Below are positions 24,879 through 33,116 of a DNA stretch of 64,000 nucleotides, in pieces. Every line of letters starts with the position of its first letter. Position 1 is the first letter of the stretch. The translations under genes and the position numbers were made by a program. Where the stretch lies: assembly GCF_018500185.1 (NCBI RefSeq), contig NZ_JAHBGI010000007.1, forward strand, positions 1 through 64,000, read 5' to 3'. This DNA comes from Litoribacter ruber (GTDB taxonomy: Bacteria; Bacteroidota; Bacteroidia; Cytophagales; Cyclobacteriaceae). Below the pieces are notes generated by a model. The model searched no databases, was not told where the DNA came from, and worked only from the letters and a program-made list of their open reading frames with translations.

Positions 24879-26369
24879 ATGGTATTTCAGTTTTTGCGCT
24901 TGGAAATGTTGAAGCTTTCCAGGTCAAGCAGCTTTGGAAGAAGCTTAGCCGTAGCGCTTTTCTTGGGGTTAGTGGCTTTGCTGCTGTTAAGTTACATTTT
25001 CTTACTGGGCATCAGTTTGCCCTATTTGATTGAGAATTTCTTTGAAGGAGAAGAAGCGGTTAATGTTCTTAATCGCTATTTGATTTACTTCTTCCTATTT
25101 GAAATTATTTACAGGTATTTTATCCAAAGCCTGCCTGTGTTGGATCTTGAAAATTGGCTGCACCACCCGGTTAATAAGGGGTTTATTATCAATTTTCTTC
25201 TTGTCAAATCATTTATATCCCCGCTTAATATTGTAGCAATTCTACTCTTTCTACCCATTACGGTAATGAATATCACCCCTTCCTATGGTGCCGGACAGGC
25301 GTTCCAATGGTTCGGTTTTTTGCTTATGCTAAGTTGGGCCCTACATTATTTGGTCCTTTGGTTTAAGCAGTCCTATGATGATAGCATTTGGAGTATTGTA
25401 ATGCTTGCCGGGGTGATGGTGCTGAGTAGTGGGGCCAATTATATGGGCTGGTTTGATATTGGGCAGGTAATGGCGCCCGTATTCGAATTTGCCTTGGTGA
25501 ATTTCTTGCCAGTTGCAATTGGGGTGCTGATTTTCATTGCGGCTTATTTGGTTGCCTATAAGTTTTACAGGAAAAATACCTATGTGGAGGACCTGACTTC
25601 TGAGGAGCAGGTGAAATTCGGGAACCAGTCTATCGGGTTTTTCAATAGGTTTGGGATGGCTGGCGAATACGCCAATCTGGAATGGAAGCTAATAATCCGA
25701 CACAAAAAAAGCCGTACCTACCTGAATCTTGCGGGGTTCTTTTTGCTGTACGGTCTTATTTTTTACACCAATGATGCTGGTTATGTGCCTGGCGAAACGT
25801 TTCCCTACTTGTGGGTTTTTGTAGGATCCTTTATTACGGGGATATTTATGCTGCAGTACGGGCAACTGTTCCTGAGTTGGAACTCGGCCAATTTTGACTT
25901 TTTTCTTTCCCGCAAGAATGGAGTTAAGGAGTTGGTTCAGGGTAAATACTTGCTATTTGCCAGTATCTGTTCTTTGTGCCTGCTTTTGTCAGTTCCATAC
26001 GTGTATTTTGGATGGGATATTTTGCTAATACATTTAGTGATGTTTGTGTTCAATATCGGGGTGATCATGCATTTGGTTATCTGGCTTTCCCTGTACAAGC
26101 CCAAACCCATGGATTTGAATAAAGGGGCAATGTTCAACTATGAAGGAGTTGGGATGGCGCAATTTCTAATGATTATTCCTATGATGGTGGCACCCTACAT
26201 CTTTTTTCTGCCAATTGCGGCTTTATGGGGTCCGTATGTAGGACTGGCGGTGCTTGGCGTGATTGGAATTGCGGGTATGCTGGCTTTCAATAAGATGGCT
26301 GCAATATCGGTACAAAGGATTATTTCAAATAAATATGAGATTTCATCATCTTTTAGACAAGAATTATGA
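24879..26369 (+). CDS. DUF5687 family ABC-2-type membrane protein
   Basis: 496 residues with about ten to twelve membrane helices. The N-terminus (FLRLEMLKLSRSSSFGRSLAV) and length fit the DUF5687 family, the permease half of Bacteroidota ABC exporters. The four-base overlap with an ABC ATPase gene (ATGA at 26366) supports a two-component transporter. The substrate is unknown. Confidence 0.83.
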   Translation: MVFQFLRLEMLKLSRSSSFGRSLAVALFLGLVALLLLSYIFLLGISLPYLIENFFEGEEAVNVLNRYLIYFFLFEIIYRYFIQSLPVLDLENWLHHPVNKGFIINFLLVKSFISPLNIVAILLFLPITVMNITPSYGAGQAFQWFGFLLMLSWALHYLVLWFKQSYDDSIWSIVMLAGVMVLSSGANYMGWFDIGQVMAPVFEFALVNFLPVAIGVLIFIAAYLVAYKFYRKNTYVEDLTSEEQVKFGNQSIGFFNRFGMAGEYANLEWKLIIRHKKSRTYLNLAGFFLLYGLIFYTNDAGYVPGETFPYLWVFVGSFITGIFMLQYGQLFLSWNSANFDFFLSRKNGVKELVQGKYLLFASICSLCLLLSVPYVYFGWDILLIHLVMFVFNIGVIMHLVIWLSLYKPKPMDLNKGAMFNYEGVGMAQFLMIIPMMVAPYIFFLPIAALWGPYVGLAVLGVIGIAGMLAFNKMAAISVQRIISNKYEISSSFRQEL

Positions 26370-27058
26370 TACGTATAGAGAATTTAATAAAGCAATATAA
26401 AACCGCGGTGGTGCTGAATATTTCCAGTCTGGAGATCCAGCAGGGAGAATGTTTCGGCTTAGTTGGGAATAACGGGGCGGGTAAAACCACGTTTTTCAGG
26501 ATGATTCTTGATCTCGTGCGTCCTACTGGGGGTGCTGTGCTCTATGAAGGAACCAATGTATGCGAAAACGAGGACTGGAAACGTGAAGTCGGTGCCTTTC
26601 TGGACGAGCACATGCTGCTGGGTTACTTGACCCCGGATGAATATTTCGAGACCCTCAGGAAGGTATATGGGCTTTCAGATGCTGATCTTGCCAACCATCT
26701 TGGGAAGTTTACTGATTTTTTCAATGATGAGATCTTAGGCAAGAAGAAATACATTAGAGACCTTTCAAAGGGTAATATTAAGAAAGTGGGAATTGCGGCT
26801 GCCTTGATCGGCCAGCCTAAGGCGGTTTTATTGGATGAGCCCTTCGAAAATCTGGATCCTACCTCTCAGAATAGGCTGAAAAGGTTGGTGCTGGAGGAAA
26901 GCCAAAATGGAGTGACGTTTCTAATTTCTAGTCACGACCTCAACCATGTGACCGAGATCTGTGACAGGATAGTGCTCCTCGAAAAAGGTGAGGTGAAAAA
27001 AGACTTGAAGGACAAGTTGGAAATGGGGCAGGAACTGGACACTTATTTCAACCACTGA
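26366..27058 (+). CDS. ABC transporter ATP-binding protein
   Basis: 230 residues: Walker A GNNGAGKTT (about 35-43), signature variant LSKGNIKKVGIAAAL in place of LSGGQ, Walker B AVLLDEPFENLDP, switch His in ISSHDLNH. The degenerate signature (LSKGN) is usual in ABC-2 exporter ATPases. It partners the DUF5687 permease with which it overlaps. A strong terminator follows the stop codon. Confidence 0.9.
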   Translation: MIRIENLIKQYKTAVVLNISSLEIQQGECFGLVGNNGAGKTTFFRMILDLVRPTGGAVLYEGTNVCENEDWKREVGAFLDEHMLLGYLTPDEYFETLRKVYGLSDADLANHLGKFTDFFNDEILGKKKYIRDLSKGNIKKVGIAAALIGQPKAVLLDEPFENLDPTSQNRLKRLVLEESQNGVTFLISSHDLNHVTEICDRIVLLEKGEVKKDLKDKLEMGQELDTYFNH

Positions 27059-27087
27059 AAAATTTTAAAATTATTTCAGATTTTTTA

Positions 27088-27113
27088 CAAAAGGGCCGAA
27101 AGGCCTTTTTTTG
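27088..27113 (+). terminator. Intrinsic terminator after the ABC ATPase gene
   Basis: AAAAGGGCC-GAAA-GGCCTTTTTTT: GNRA tetraloop hairpin and T-run, 30 bases after the stop codon at 27058. Confidence 0.85.
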
Positions 27114-27373
27114 TGCCTATAGGCGGTTTTTTGAGGTGTGGAAAAGGATTATTTCAATAAAAAATATATTAAATGCCAGTGATATCTTGTAAAATGTGGC
27201 TCATGTTTTGATATGTAGTAAATATATTCTGAAGAAGTTTTGGTTTATTCAAAAACAATCTCTACTTTTGAAATATCAATTCTGTATTTCAGATATAGAT
27301 AAAAGTATTTTGTAAATAACTTTTCTCTTTGATTAATAAGATATATAATTGTTTAACATTAATTGCAGACACT
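27114..27373. other. AT-rich gene-free stretch upstream of a small protein gene
   Basis: Very AT-rich, no open frame with coding character on either strand. TATAATTG near 27346 resembles a -7 box for the small gene at 27374. Nothing else is seen. Confidence 0.5.
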
Positions 27374-27580
27374 ATGAAATACGTGATTAAACTTGAGATT
27401 AACGGGGTTGATTTTGAAATCAATACTGAGGCTTCCAACGAAAGAGAGGCAAAAGACATTATGTGGGAAACCATTAGAAAGAGTACAGCGATTCGCGCAA
27501 TTGATGTGGAACCTGTGGCTAATGGTAAAACTATGAGTAGCAGATTTGTTGATGGACTTAAAAGTGCATTGCTATTGTAA
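27374..27580 (+). CDS. Small protein of unknown function
   Basis: 68 residues, starting MKYVIKLEINGVDFEI. The first 17 residues look like two beta strands, followed by an amphipathic helix (SNEREAKDIMWETIRKS) and a strand with a polar C-terminus. No family is recognised. The internal ATG at 27374 is preferred to 27329 because the upstream codons are AT-rich and non-coding in character. It is a separate transcription unit with a strong terminator downstream. Confidence 0.65.
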   Translation: MKYVIKLEINGVDFEINTEASNEREAKDIMWETIRKSTAIRAIDVEPVANGKTMSSRFVDGLKSALLL

Positions 27581-27648
27581 GAACTTTACTTTTTGACCAT
27601 ACTTTTTAATAGGCGGTATTATTGGATTTTTCGTCACGAGAGAAACTT

Positions 27649-27682
27649 GCCCGGTATCTATATAGGTACCGGGCATTTTTTT
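27649..27682 (+). terminator. Intrinsic terminator after the small protein gene
   Basis: GCCCGGTA … TACCGGGC, an 8-bp perfect stem with a 10-base loop, followed by ATTTTTTTT. Confidence 0.85.
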
Positions 27683-27875
27683 TGACCTCCTCTAAAATCA
27701 GCAAAAAAAAATTCTCATTTTTTTCACTACAAAAAATGCCCTGGAATGCGTTTTTAAGGGTGTTTTAAATTTTCTTTCTAAAAACGTTTAACTTTTTTCG
27801 TATTCTTTTAAACAAAATATCTGCATTTGTGATTTTACCTATACTATCAGAAACAATTTCTAAACATAAGAAATC

Positions 27876-28817
27876 ATGAAAGCACAGACCTTTAAAAATT
27901 TGATGTTGGCACCTTTGCTGACCTTCGGATTCGTGGCATGTAACGATACCACCCCGACTGACCCGATGCCCGATGTAGAGCGGGATATTGTAGACATTGT
28001 ATTGGAAAGTAATGACTTCAATACTTTGGAGGCGGCCTTAGTACAGGCTGATTTAGTAGCGACACTGCAGGGACCAGGTCCATTCACTGTTTTTGCACCT
28101 AACGACGCAGCTTTTTCAGCATATTTAAGCGATAACAATTTGGAGGCTAATGATCTTTTGAACAGTCCTGCGTTGGGCGATGTGCTTACTTACCATGTGT
28201 TGTCAGGAGCGGTGACTTCAGGCCAGCTATCTGCCGGTGCACAGGGAACTGTTAATGGAGCCGATCTTTATTTGAGCGAAGATCCAGAGGGTAACTGGTG
28301 GATCAACGGCAATACCAGAATTATCGATGCAGATATTACGGCTTCCAACGGTGTGATTCATGTGTTGGATTATGTGATTGTACCGCCAAGCCAGACCATT
28401 GCAGAAATTGCAGTAGATGCAACTGAGGGGGACAGCCCTGAGTTTACACAATTGGTGGGAGCATTGCAGCGTGCAGATTTGGTTGGTGCTGTTAATGATA
28501 GTGAAGCTAACTACACTGTATTTGCTCCTACCGATGCAGCTTTCCAGGCACTATATGATGCACTAGGTGTTAACGGGTATGAAGATATTCCTCTAGAAAC
28601 ACTTACGGCAGTATTGACAGCCCACGTAGTTCCATCCAGAGCATTCTCGCAAGACCTTCGTCAAGGTGCTGAATTGCCAACTCTGAATTCTGATGCGACC
28701 TTGACTGTCGACTTGAGCGCATTGACTGTAGGTGGAGCAAACCTGAACGCTGATATGCTAAATATCTTGGCAACCAACGGTGTGATACACGTGATCAACG
28801 ATGTAATTGTCCCATAA
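27876..28817 (+). CDS. Fasciclin (FAS1) domain lipoprotein, two domains
   Basis: 313 residues. A lipoprotein signal (LLTFGFVAC, Cys22) precedes two FAS1 domains: about 38-170 and 175-312. Each has the family motifs GPFTVFAPNDAAF / NYTVFAPTDAAF and NGVIHVLDYVIVPP / NGVIHVINDVIVP. FAS1 domains mediate adhesion and matrix contacts; the protein is expected on the cell surface or in the periplasm. It is transcribed alone, with a terminator downstream. Confidence 0.9.
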   Translation: MKAQTFKNLMLAPLLTFGFVACNDTTPTDPMPDVERDIVDIVLESNDFNTLEAALVQADLVATLQGPGPFTVFAPNDAAFSAYLSDNNLEANDLLNSPALGDVLTYHVLSGAVTSGQLSAGAQGTVNGADLYLSEDPEGNWWINGNTRIIDADITASNGVIHVLDYVIVPPSQTIAEIAVDATEGDSPEFTQLVGALQRADLVGAVNDSEANYTVFAPTDAAFQALYDALGVNGYEDIPLETLTAVLTAHVVPSRAFSQDLRQGAELPTLNSDATLTVDLSALTVGGANLNADMLNILATNGVIHVINDVIVP

Positions 28818-28862
28818 TAATATATAAGTGGTAAAAGATTAAAGTAGGTTAAGGGAAAGTAA

Positions 28863-28897
28863 AAAGGCTGCCGGAGCGTTTCGGTAGTCTTTTTTTT
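28863..28897 (+). terminator. Intrinsic terminator after the fasciclin gene
   Basis: GGCTGCCG … CGGTAGTC hairpin (with G-T pairs) followed by nine T, about 50 bases after the stop codon. Confidence 0.75.
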
Positions 28898-28910
28898 GTT
28901 TTAGTCCATA

Positions 28911-28947
28911 AAAAAAACCTTGTAAATTGCTTTACAAGGTTTTTTAT
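28911..28947 (-). terminator. Terminator of the tmRNA gene
   Basis: AAAAAAACCTTGTAAA / TTTACAAGGTTTTTT: a 15-bp stem with a 4-base loop, symmetric and so active in both directions; it lies 12 bases beyond the tmRNA 3' end. Confidence 0.85.
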
Positions 28948-28958
28948 ATTCATTTCCG

Positions 28959-29362
28959 TGGAGCTGGCGAGAGTCGAACTCGCGTCCAGATAGGGAAACA
29001 CCGTACCGTCTACATGCTTAGTTGCCTATTGAATTTTCGACACCGGACCGCTGGGCAACACACCTATCCTAGTGCTTAGCTATTGAATTTCGCGACTATT
29101 TAATAGCATCATAGCCGCTAGTCTTGTCTTATCGACACCTCATATACTGCTCCGACAAGGCGAAAAGCAGCGAGATGATGGCCGGGGAGCTCTCTTGAGC
29201 TCAACCCTAGAGCCCAAAATCAATCTTTTAAGGGATTAATTAGGCAGCCATGGCGTAATTAGATTCGCCAAGTATAGTTTGTATGAATTATTCAAGGGCG
29301 TACATACTCCACCCTGCATGCGAGCCCAATCTTCACACCTACTGTCAAAACCGGTCAGCCCC
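28959..29362 (-). ncRNA. ssrA: Transfer-messenger RNA (tmRNA)
   Basis: The 5' end GGGGCUGACC pairs with the 3' CAGCUCC to form the tRNA-like acceptor stem; the T-arm GAGTTCGACTCTCGCC is clear at the 3' end. The tag frame, read on the minus strand at 29269-29240, is GGC GAA TCT AAT TAC GCC ATG GCT GCC TAA, giving GESNYAMAA, a variant of the GENNYALAA tag familiar in Bacteroidota. The terminal CCA is not encoded (CGG follows). tmRNA rescues stalled ribosomes with SmpB and marks the product for proteolysis. Confidence 0.96.
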
Positions 29363-29377
29363 AAATCATATAATAGA

Positions 29378-29385
29378 CAAAGATA
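29378..29385 (-). promoter_or_regulatory. Probable -7 box of ssrA
   Basis: On the minus strand TATCTTTG matches TAnnTTTG exactly, 16 bases upstream of the mature tmRNA 5' end, leaving room for a short processed leader. Confidence 0.6.
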
Positions 29386-29486
29386 GGGGAATAAATGTTC
29401 CCATAAAAGGTCAAAAGGACTGTGGACTTGCCTTTTTTCTCAAGTCAATGTTTGTTAATTTCGCTTTAAACTAAACCAAGCCTGTT

Positions 29487-30275
29487 TTGAAGAAAGCCAT
29501 TTTACTATTTTTATTTCTTTGTCCCCTTTTTGCAAATGCCCAAATATTGAATATCGAACGACTGCGGATGGAGAAAGACACCGCCCGCTCCTTTATGGTA
29601 AAGACCACCTTTGGGTTGAATGTCTTTAATCGGAGTGCCGCCGCTGATGAACCAGTCAACCTTTTTGGTTATAATTTGGACGTTAATGCAATCTATTACC
29701 CCTCGAAGCATGCGACCATACTAGTTTCAAAATTCGATTACCTAAGAATTAATGATTCTGATTTTTTGAATTTTGGGTTTCTGCACGGGCGGGTCAACTG
29801 GTATCGTGACCGCAAGTTGAATTATGAAACCTATGCCCAATATTCGTTTGATAATTTCCGTAGGCTTGATCCGCGCTGGGTCTTCGGTGGAGGGATCCGG
29901 AACAGGTTGGTGGATTCCAATAGGTTGACCTTAACCCTAGGAATTGGTGCGCTTTACGAATACGAACGTTGGCAGCATCCCGAGACAGAGCAATTTGTGG
30001 AGGTGGACTTTGTAAAAAGCTCCAATTACGTTTCTTTACGCTACACCATCAATCAATATGTTGACATCAACACGGTGAATTACTATCAGGTGGGCTATGA
30101 CCAGACGATTAGCCGATTGAGGAACCGCGTGAGTAGCTCCACCATCTTGAATACGAAGTTTACCGACAAATTATCCTTCACCAATTCATTTGATATCTCC
30201 TACGAAGACAGGCCTATCATCCCCATTACAAATGTGATCTTCTCCTTCAGGACAGGATTGTCTTTGGATTTTTAA
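29487..30275 (+). CDS. DUF481-like outer-membrane beta-barrel protein
   Basis: 262 residues with a signal peptide (LLFLFLCPLFANAQ) and alternating aromatic strands to the end (…VIFSFRTGLSLDF), ending in Phe as outer-membrane barrels do. Strand patterns such as HGRVNWYRDRKLNYETYAQYSFD and YVSLRYTIN fit the DUF481 family. The role is unknown. It starts shortly after the divergent ssrA gene and precedes dnaX by about 90 bases. Confidence 0.7.
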   Translation: MKKAILLFLFLCPLFANAQILNIERLRMEKDTARSFMVKTTFGLNVFNRSAAADEPVNLFGYNLDVNAIYYPSKHATILVSKFDYLRINDSDFLNFGFLHGRVNWYRDRKLNYETYAQYSFDNFRRLDPRWVFGGGIRNRLVDSNRLTLTLGIGALYEYERWQHPETEQFVEVDFVKSSNYVSLRYTINQYVDINTVNYYQVGYDQTISRLRNRVSSSTILNTKFTDKLSFTNSFDISYEDRPIIPITNVIFSFRTGLSLDF

Positions 30276-30365
30276 ACACTCAGATAATCAGTAATATAAA
30301 AGTAGAAGGGAAGGAATTTGAAATTCTTTGCTCCCTGTGTTAGAATAATTTTATATCTTGCGGTG

Positions 30366-31511
30366 ATGGAAAATTTCGTAGTTTCTGCCAGAAAATATAG
30401 GCCTTCCAATTTCAAAAGTGTAGTCGGACAACAGCACATCACGACCACTCTCAAAAACGCCATTAAAAACAACCATTTAGCGCAAGCTTTTTTGTTTTGT
30501 GGCCCTAGAGGGGTGGGTAAGACTACTTGTGCCCGTATTTTGGCTAAAACCATCAACTGCGAAAACATTACTTCCGACTTTGAAGCCTGCAATGAATGTG
30601 ATTCCTGCAAGGCCTTCAATTCCAGCGCCTCGTTCAATGTTCATGAGCTTGATGCGGCCTCCAACAACTCGGTGGAAGATATCCGTAACCTTGTCGAGCA
30701 GGTGAGATACGCACCCCAAAAAGGGAATTATAAAATCTACATCATTGATGAGGTTCACATGCTTTCCACGGCGGCTTTCAATGCGTTTTTGAAAACCCTG
30801 GAAGAGCCACCAAAGTATGCCATTTTTATTCTGGCTACTACGGAAAAGCATAAGATCATCCCTACCATTCTGTCCCGTTGCCAAATCTTTGACTTCAACA
30901 GGATTCAAATACATGATATTGGCGAACACCTTAAATACATCGCATCCGAAGAATCCATCGATTATGAAGATGAGGCCTTGAGGCTGATTGCCACAAAGGC
31001 GGATGGAGCATTAAGGGATGCCCTTTCCATTTTTGACCTGATCGTAACGTATTCAGCAGGCAACAAGCTGACTTATCAGGAGACCATCGACAATCTCCAC
31101 ATCCTTGATTACGATTATTATTTCAAGGTGACGGATGCTTTGCTGAATGAGAGCATTTCAGAAACCCTCCTTATTTTCAATGAGATCTTGAAAAAAGGAT
31201 TCGATGGACACAATTTCATTGTGGGGCTGAGTGAGCATTTCAGGAATTTGATGGTGTGTAAAGACCCCGCTACGGTATCCTTACTCCAAGTATCTGAAAG
31301 TGCCCAAGAGCGCTATGTGCAGCAAAGTGAGGCTTCAAACCTTTCTTTTATTCTTTCTGCCTTGAATGTGTTGAATCAGTGTGATATTCATTATAAGTCA
31401 AGCAAAAACCAACGCTTGCACGTAGAGCTGGCTTTGATGAAGCTGGCCAAATTGCCACAGGCGATCAACCTAGCAGCAGTGGCCCACGAGGAGGCAAAAA
31501 AAAAAGACTGA
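30366..31511 (+). CDS. dnaX: DNA polymerase III subunit gamma (in-frame product of dnaX)
   Basis: 381 residues: MENFVVSARKYRPSNF, Walker A GPRGVGKTT, a zinc-binding cluster (C-x8-C-x2-C-x2-C around NCENITS…ACNECDSC), Walker B with IYIIDEVHML, sensor 1 LATTEKHKIIPTILSRCQIF and the clamp-loader lid. It is the ATPase of the clamp loader. ATG 30366 is chosen by family alignment over an upstream ATG. The frame ends just after a run of ten A (31496-31505) with the tail KKKD, while the rest of the protein continues in the -1 frame, so this is the short (gamma-like) form. Confidence 0.92.
   Translation: MENFVVSARKYRPSNFKSVVGQQHITTTLKNAIKNNHLAQAFLFCGPRGVGKTTCARILAKTINCENITSDFEACNECDSCKAFNSSASFNVHELDAASNNSVEDIRNLVEQVRYAPQKGNYKIYIIDEVHMLSTAAFNAFLKTLEEPPKYAIFILATTEKHKIIPTILSRCQIFDFNRIQIHDIGEHLKYIASEESIDYEDEALRLIATKADGALRDALSIFDLIVTYSAGNKLTYQETIDNLHILDYDYYFKVTDALLNESISETLLIFNEILKKGFDGHNFIVGLSEHFRNLMVCKDPATVSLLQVSESAQERYVQQSEASNLSFILSALNVLNQCDIHYKSSKNQRLHVELALMKLAKLPQAINLAAVAHEEAKKKD
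31496..31505 (+). promoter_or_regulatory. Slippery A10 run in dnaX (frameshift or transcriptional slippage site)
   Basis: Ten consecutive A read as AAA AAA AAA before GAC TGA. A shift of -1 (ribosomal) or one extra A in the transcript joins frame 0 to the tau frame (AAA AGA CTG). GAGGAGG lies directly upstream (31488-31494). The alternative is an assembly error of one A. Confidence 0.7.
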
Positions 31512-32071
31512 GTAAGTCTGCCCCAAGCGCCCCAACCAAATCTGCTTCAGAAATCCAGTCTTCCGGTAACAAAATACCGGTGAAGAAAACTATTGCCATT
31601 CCTACAAGTTTATCGGCTGTCAAACAGTCCATCAAAGACCGACCCGTTGAGGTGAAAACCACCAAAACCCAGACGGCCGTTCAGGAGACTGCAAATCTTC
31701 GAAATCCATTTGATAAACCCACCTTGCAGGGCGTGATCAATGATATCATTGAGGAATTCAAGCAAAGCGGGAAATCCATGGAAGTGGCAGTGCTCAGGCA
31801 GCCCATTGAGCTTGTAGATGAGGAAGTGACCTTTTTGCTGAGCGGAGATCTCCAAAATGACATTTTTCAGAAGGTAAAGCCGGAGTTGACCGGTCTTTTG
31901 AGAAAGAGGCTGGAAAATTATAAAGTGGATGTGTTTTCGGTAATCAAGGAAGACGCCGTGAGCTCAGGATCCAAGCTTTATACCTCTACGGACAAGCTTA
32001 ATTACCTGCGGGAAAAATCTCCTGCCCTCAAAGAGCTGCAGAAAAGGTTCGGTCTGGAAACGGATTTTTAA
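31505..32071 (+). CDS. dnaX: C-terminal part of DNA polymerase III subunit tau (-1 frame of dnaX)
   Basis: About 188 residues read in the -1 frame from the A10 run: a Ser/Lys/Pro-rich linker (SKSAPSAPTKSAS) and then a folded C-terminal domain (about the last 120 residues, ending KRFGLETDF) of the kind found at the end of Bacteroidota DnaX. With the shift, tau is about 568 residues. A GTG at 31580 opens the same frame but starts in mid-linker and is unlikely to be a true start. Confidence 0.82.
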   Translation, partial: RLSKSAPSAPTKSASEIQSSGNKIPVKKTIAIPTSLSAVKQSIKDRPVEVKTTKTQTAVQETANLRNPFDKPTLQGVINDIIEEFKQSGKSMEVAVLRQPIELVDEEVTFLLSGDLQNDIFQKVKPELTGLLRKRLENYKVDVFSVIKEDAVSSGSKLYTSTDKLNYLREKSPALKELQKRFGLETDF

Positions 32072-32077
32072 GATGAC

Positions 32078-33085
32078 CTAAAAATCAATCCCTATCCCGA
32101 AGTTAATCAGGTTTTGTAGCTGAATGGCCCTCGACGAGGTGCCGTCCTCCATTTCTATAAATACATTTTCATCATAGATCAAAACGGTCTCTATTCTGGT
32201 AGTGATATACCTATTGACCCTCATGGAAAGGATCGAGTTAAAGTTTACCACGGTGTTTCCCAAGGTTTCATAATTGGAGAAGAGGTTGAGGTCAGCTTTC
32301 CAGTTGATGTTTTCCATCAGGGTCAAATTTGCAGAGGAGCTGAAGGATATACCAGCCTCAGCTCTGACCCGCTCCCCAGGAATAACCCCAAAAGCACCGG
32401 CACGACTGAGTGAATCATCCAGCACCACTGTGAAACGACCCGTAAAGGGAGAGATAATAGCTGAAAACCTGTCTTTTTCCCTGAAGGTTTTCTGATAGTT
32501 AAGACCGGTGGAGGACTGTATGTATCCCGGGCTAAGCAGGTCGGATATCACGTTTCTTTGCTCTCTTTCAGAGCCAGCTGGCCGAAAATATCGGTAACCC
32601 TTTAATAGCTGGGTACGGGCATCTATCTGGGTAGAAAGGTAAAGTTTGGGGGTCAGTTCCCGACCGTATTTACTTATAAAAATAAAGTTATCGTTTGTTT
32701 TTCTGGTTGCAAATGCCCTGTCGGACTGCCGCATGAAACCGTAATTGATCGTCAGTTTGGTGTCCCAAATGCGGTTGTCCTTTTCATAGTTGGCAAATAG
32801 GGTCAGGCCGGTGTTTAAGGCCAATGAGCTTTGTCCCCCCGCCGCCCAATTGGTAAGGCTTACCTGCTGAATGGAAAGGTTGAAATTCCCTCCTTGTTGC
32901 CAATATATTGGCTTTTCCTCGGGGGTAATGATCAAGGAATCACCCAAAACAATCAAGGTGTCCCCATCAATAAAAACCGTGTCGGCTTTAATATCCTGGC
33001 CCCACACAGCTTGAGTGCCTAAAAGCATAAAGAAAACCAATATGCCAAAGGCTTTCCCGATAATCTTATGATCTATTCGCGTCAA
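32078..33085 (-). CDS. DUF3078 family outer-membrane protein
   Basis: 335 residues with a signal peptide (FGILVFFMLLGTQAVWGQ). The family signature WQQGGNFNLSIQQVSLTNWAAGGQSSLALN follows a linker of acidic strands, then barrel-like strands to a C-terminal Phe (NFGIGIDF). This is DUF3078, a Bacteroidota-specific family of unknown function and probable outer-membrane location. It ends 6 bases from the convergent dnaX and starts 31 bases downstream of the transglycosylase gene, so the two minus-strand genes may share a transcript. Confidence 0.85.
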   Translation of the reverse strand: MTRIDHKIIGKAFGILVFFMLLGTQAVWGQDIKADTVFIDGDTLIVLGDSLIITPEEKPIYWQQGGNFNLSIQQVSLTNWAAGGQSSLALNTGLTLFANYEKDNRIWDTKLTINYGFMRQSDRAFATRKTNDNFIFISKYGRELTPKLYLSTQIDARTQLLKGYRYFRPAGSEREQRNVISDLLSPGYIQSSTGLNYQKTFREKDRFSAIISPFTGRFTVVLDDSLSRAGAFGVIPGERVRAEAGISFSSSANLTLMENINWKADLNLFSNYETLGNTVVNFNSILSMRVNRYITTRIETVLIYDENVFIEMEDGTSSRAIQLQNLINFGIGIDF

Positions 33086-33116
33086 GGTTCAATTGTTGGT
33101 TTGCGGGGCAAAGTTA

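Noticed and set aside
28959-29000. Possible tRNA gene from the T-arm sequence GAGTCGAACTCG
   Set aside because: It is the 3' tRNA-like end of tmRNA; the matching 5' half lies 400 bases away at 29362.
31580-32071. Independent gene starting at GTG 31580
   Set aside because: It is the continuation of dnaX in the -1 frame; the GTG lies inside the linker and the open frame extends back to the A10 run.
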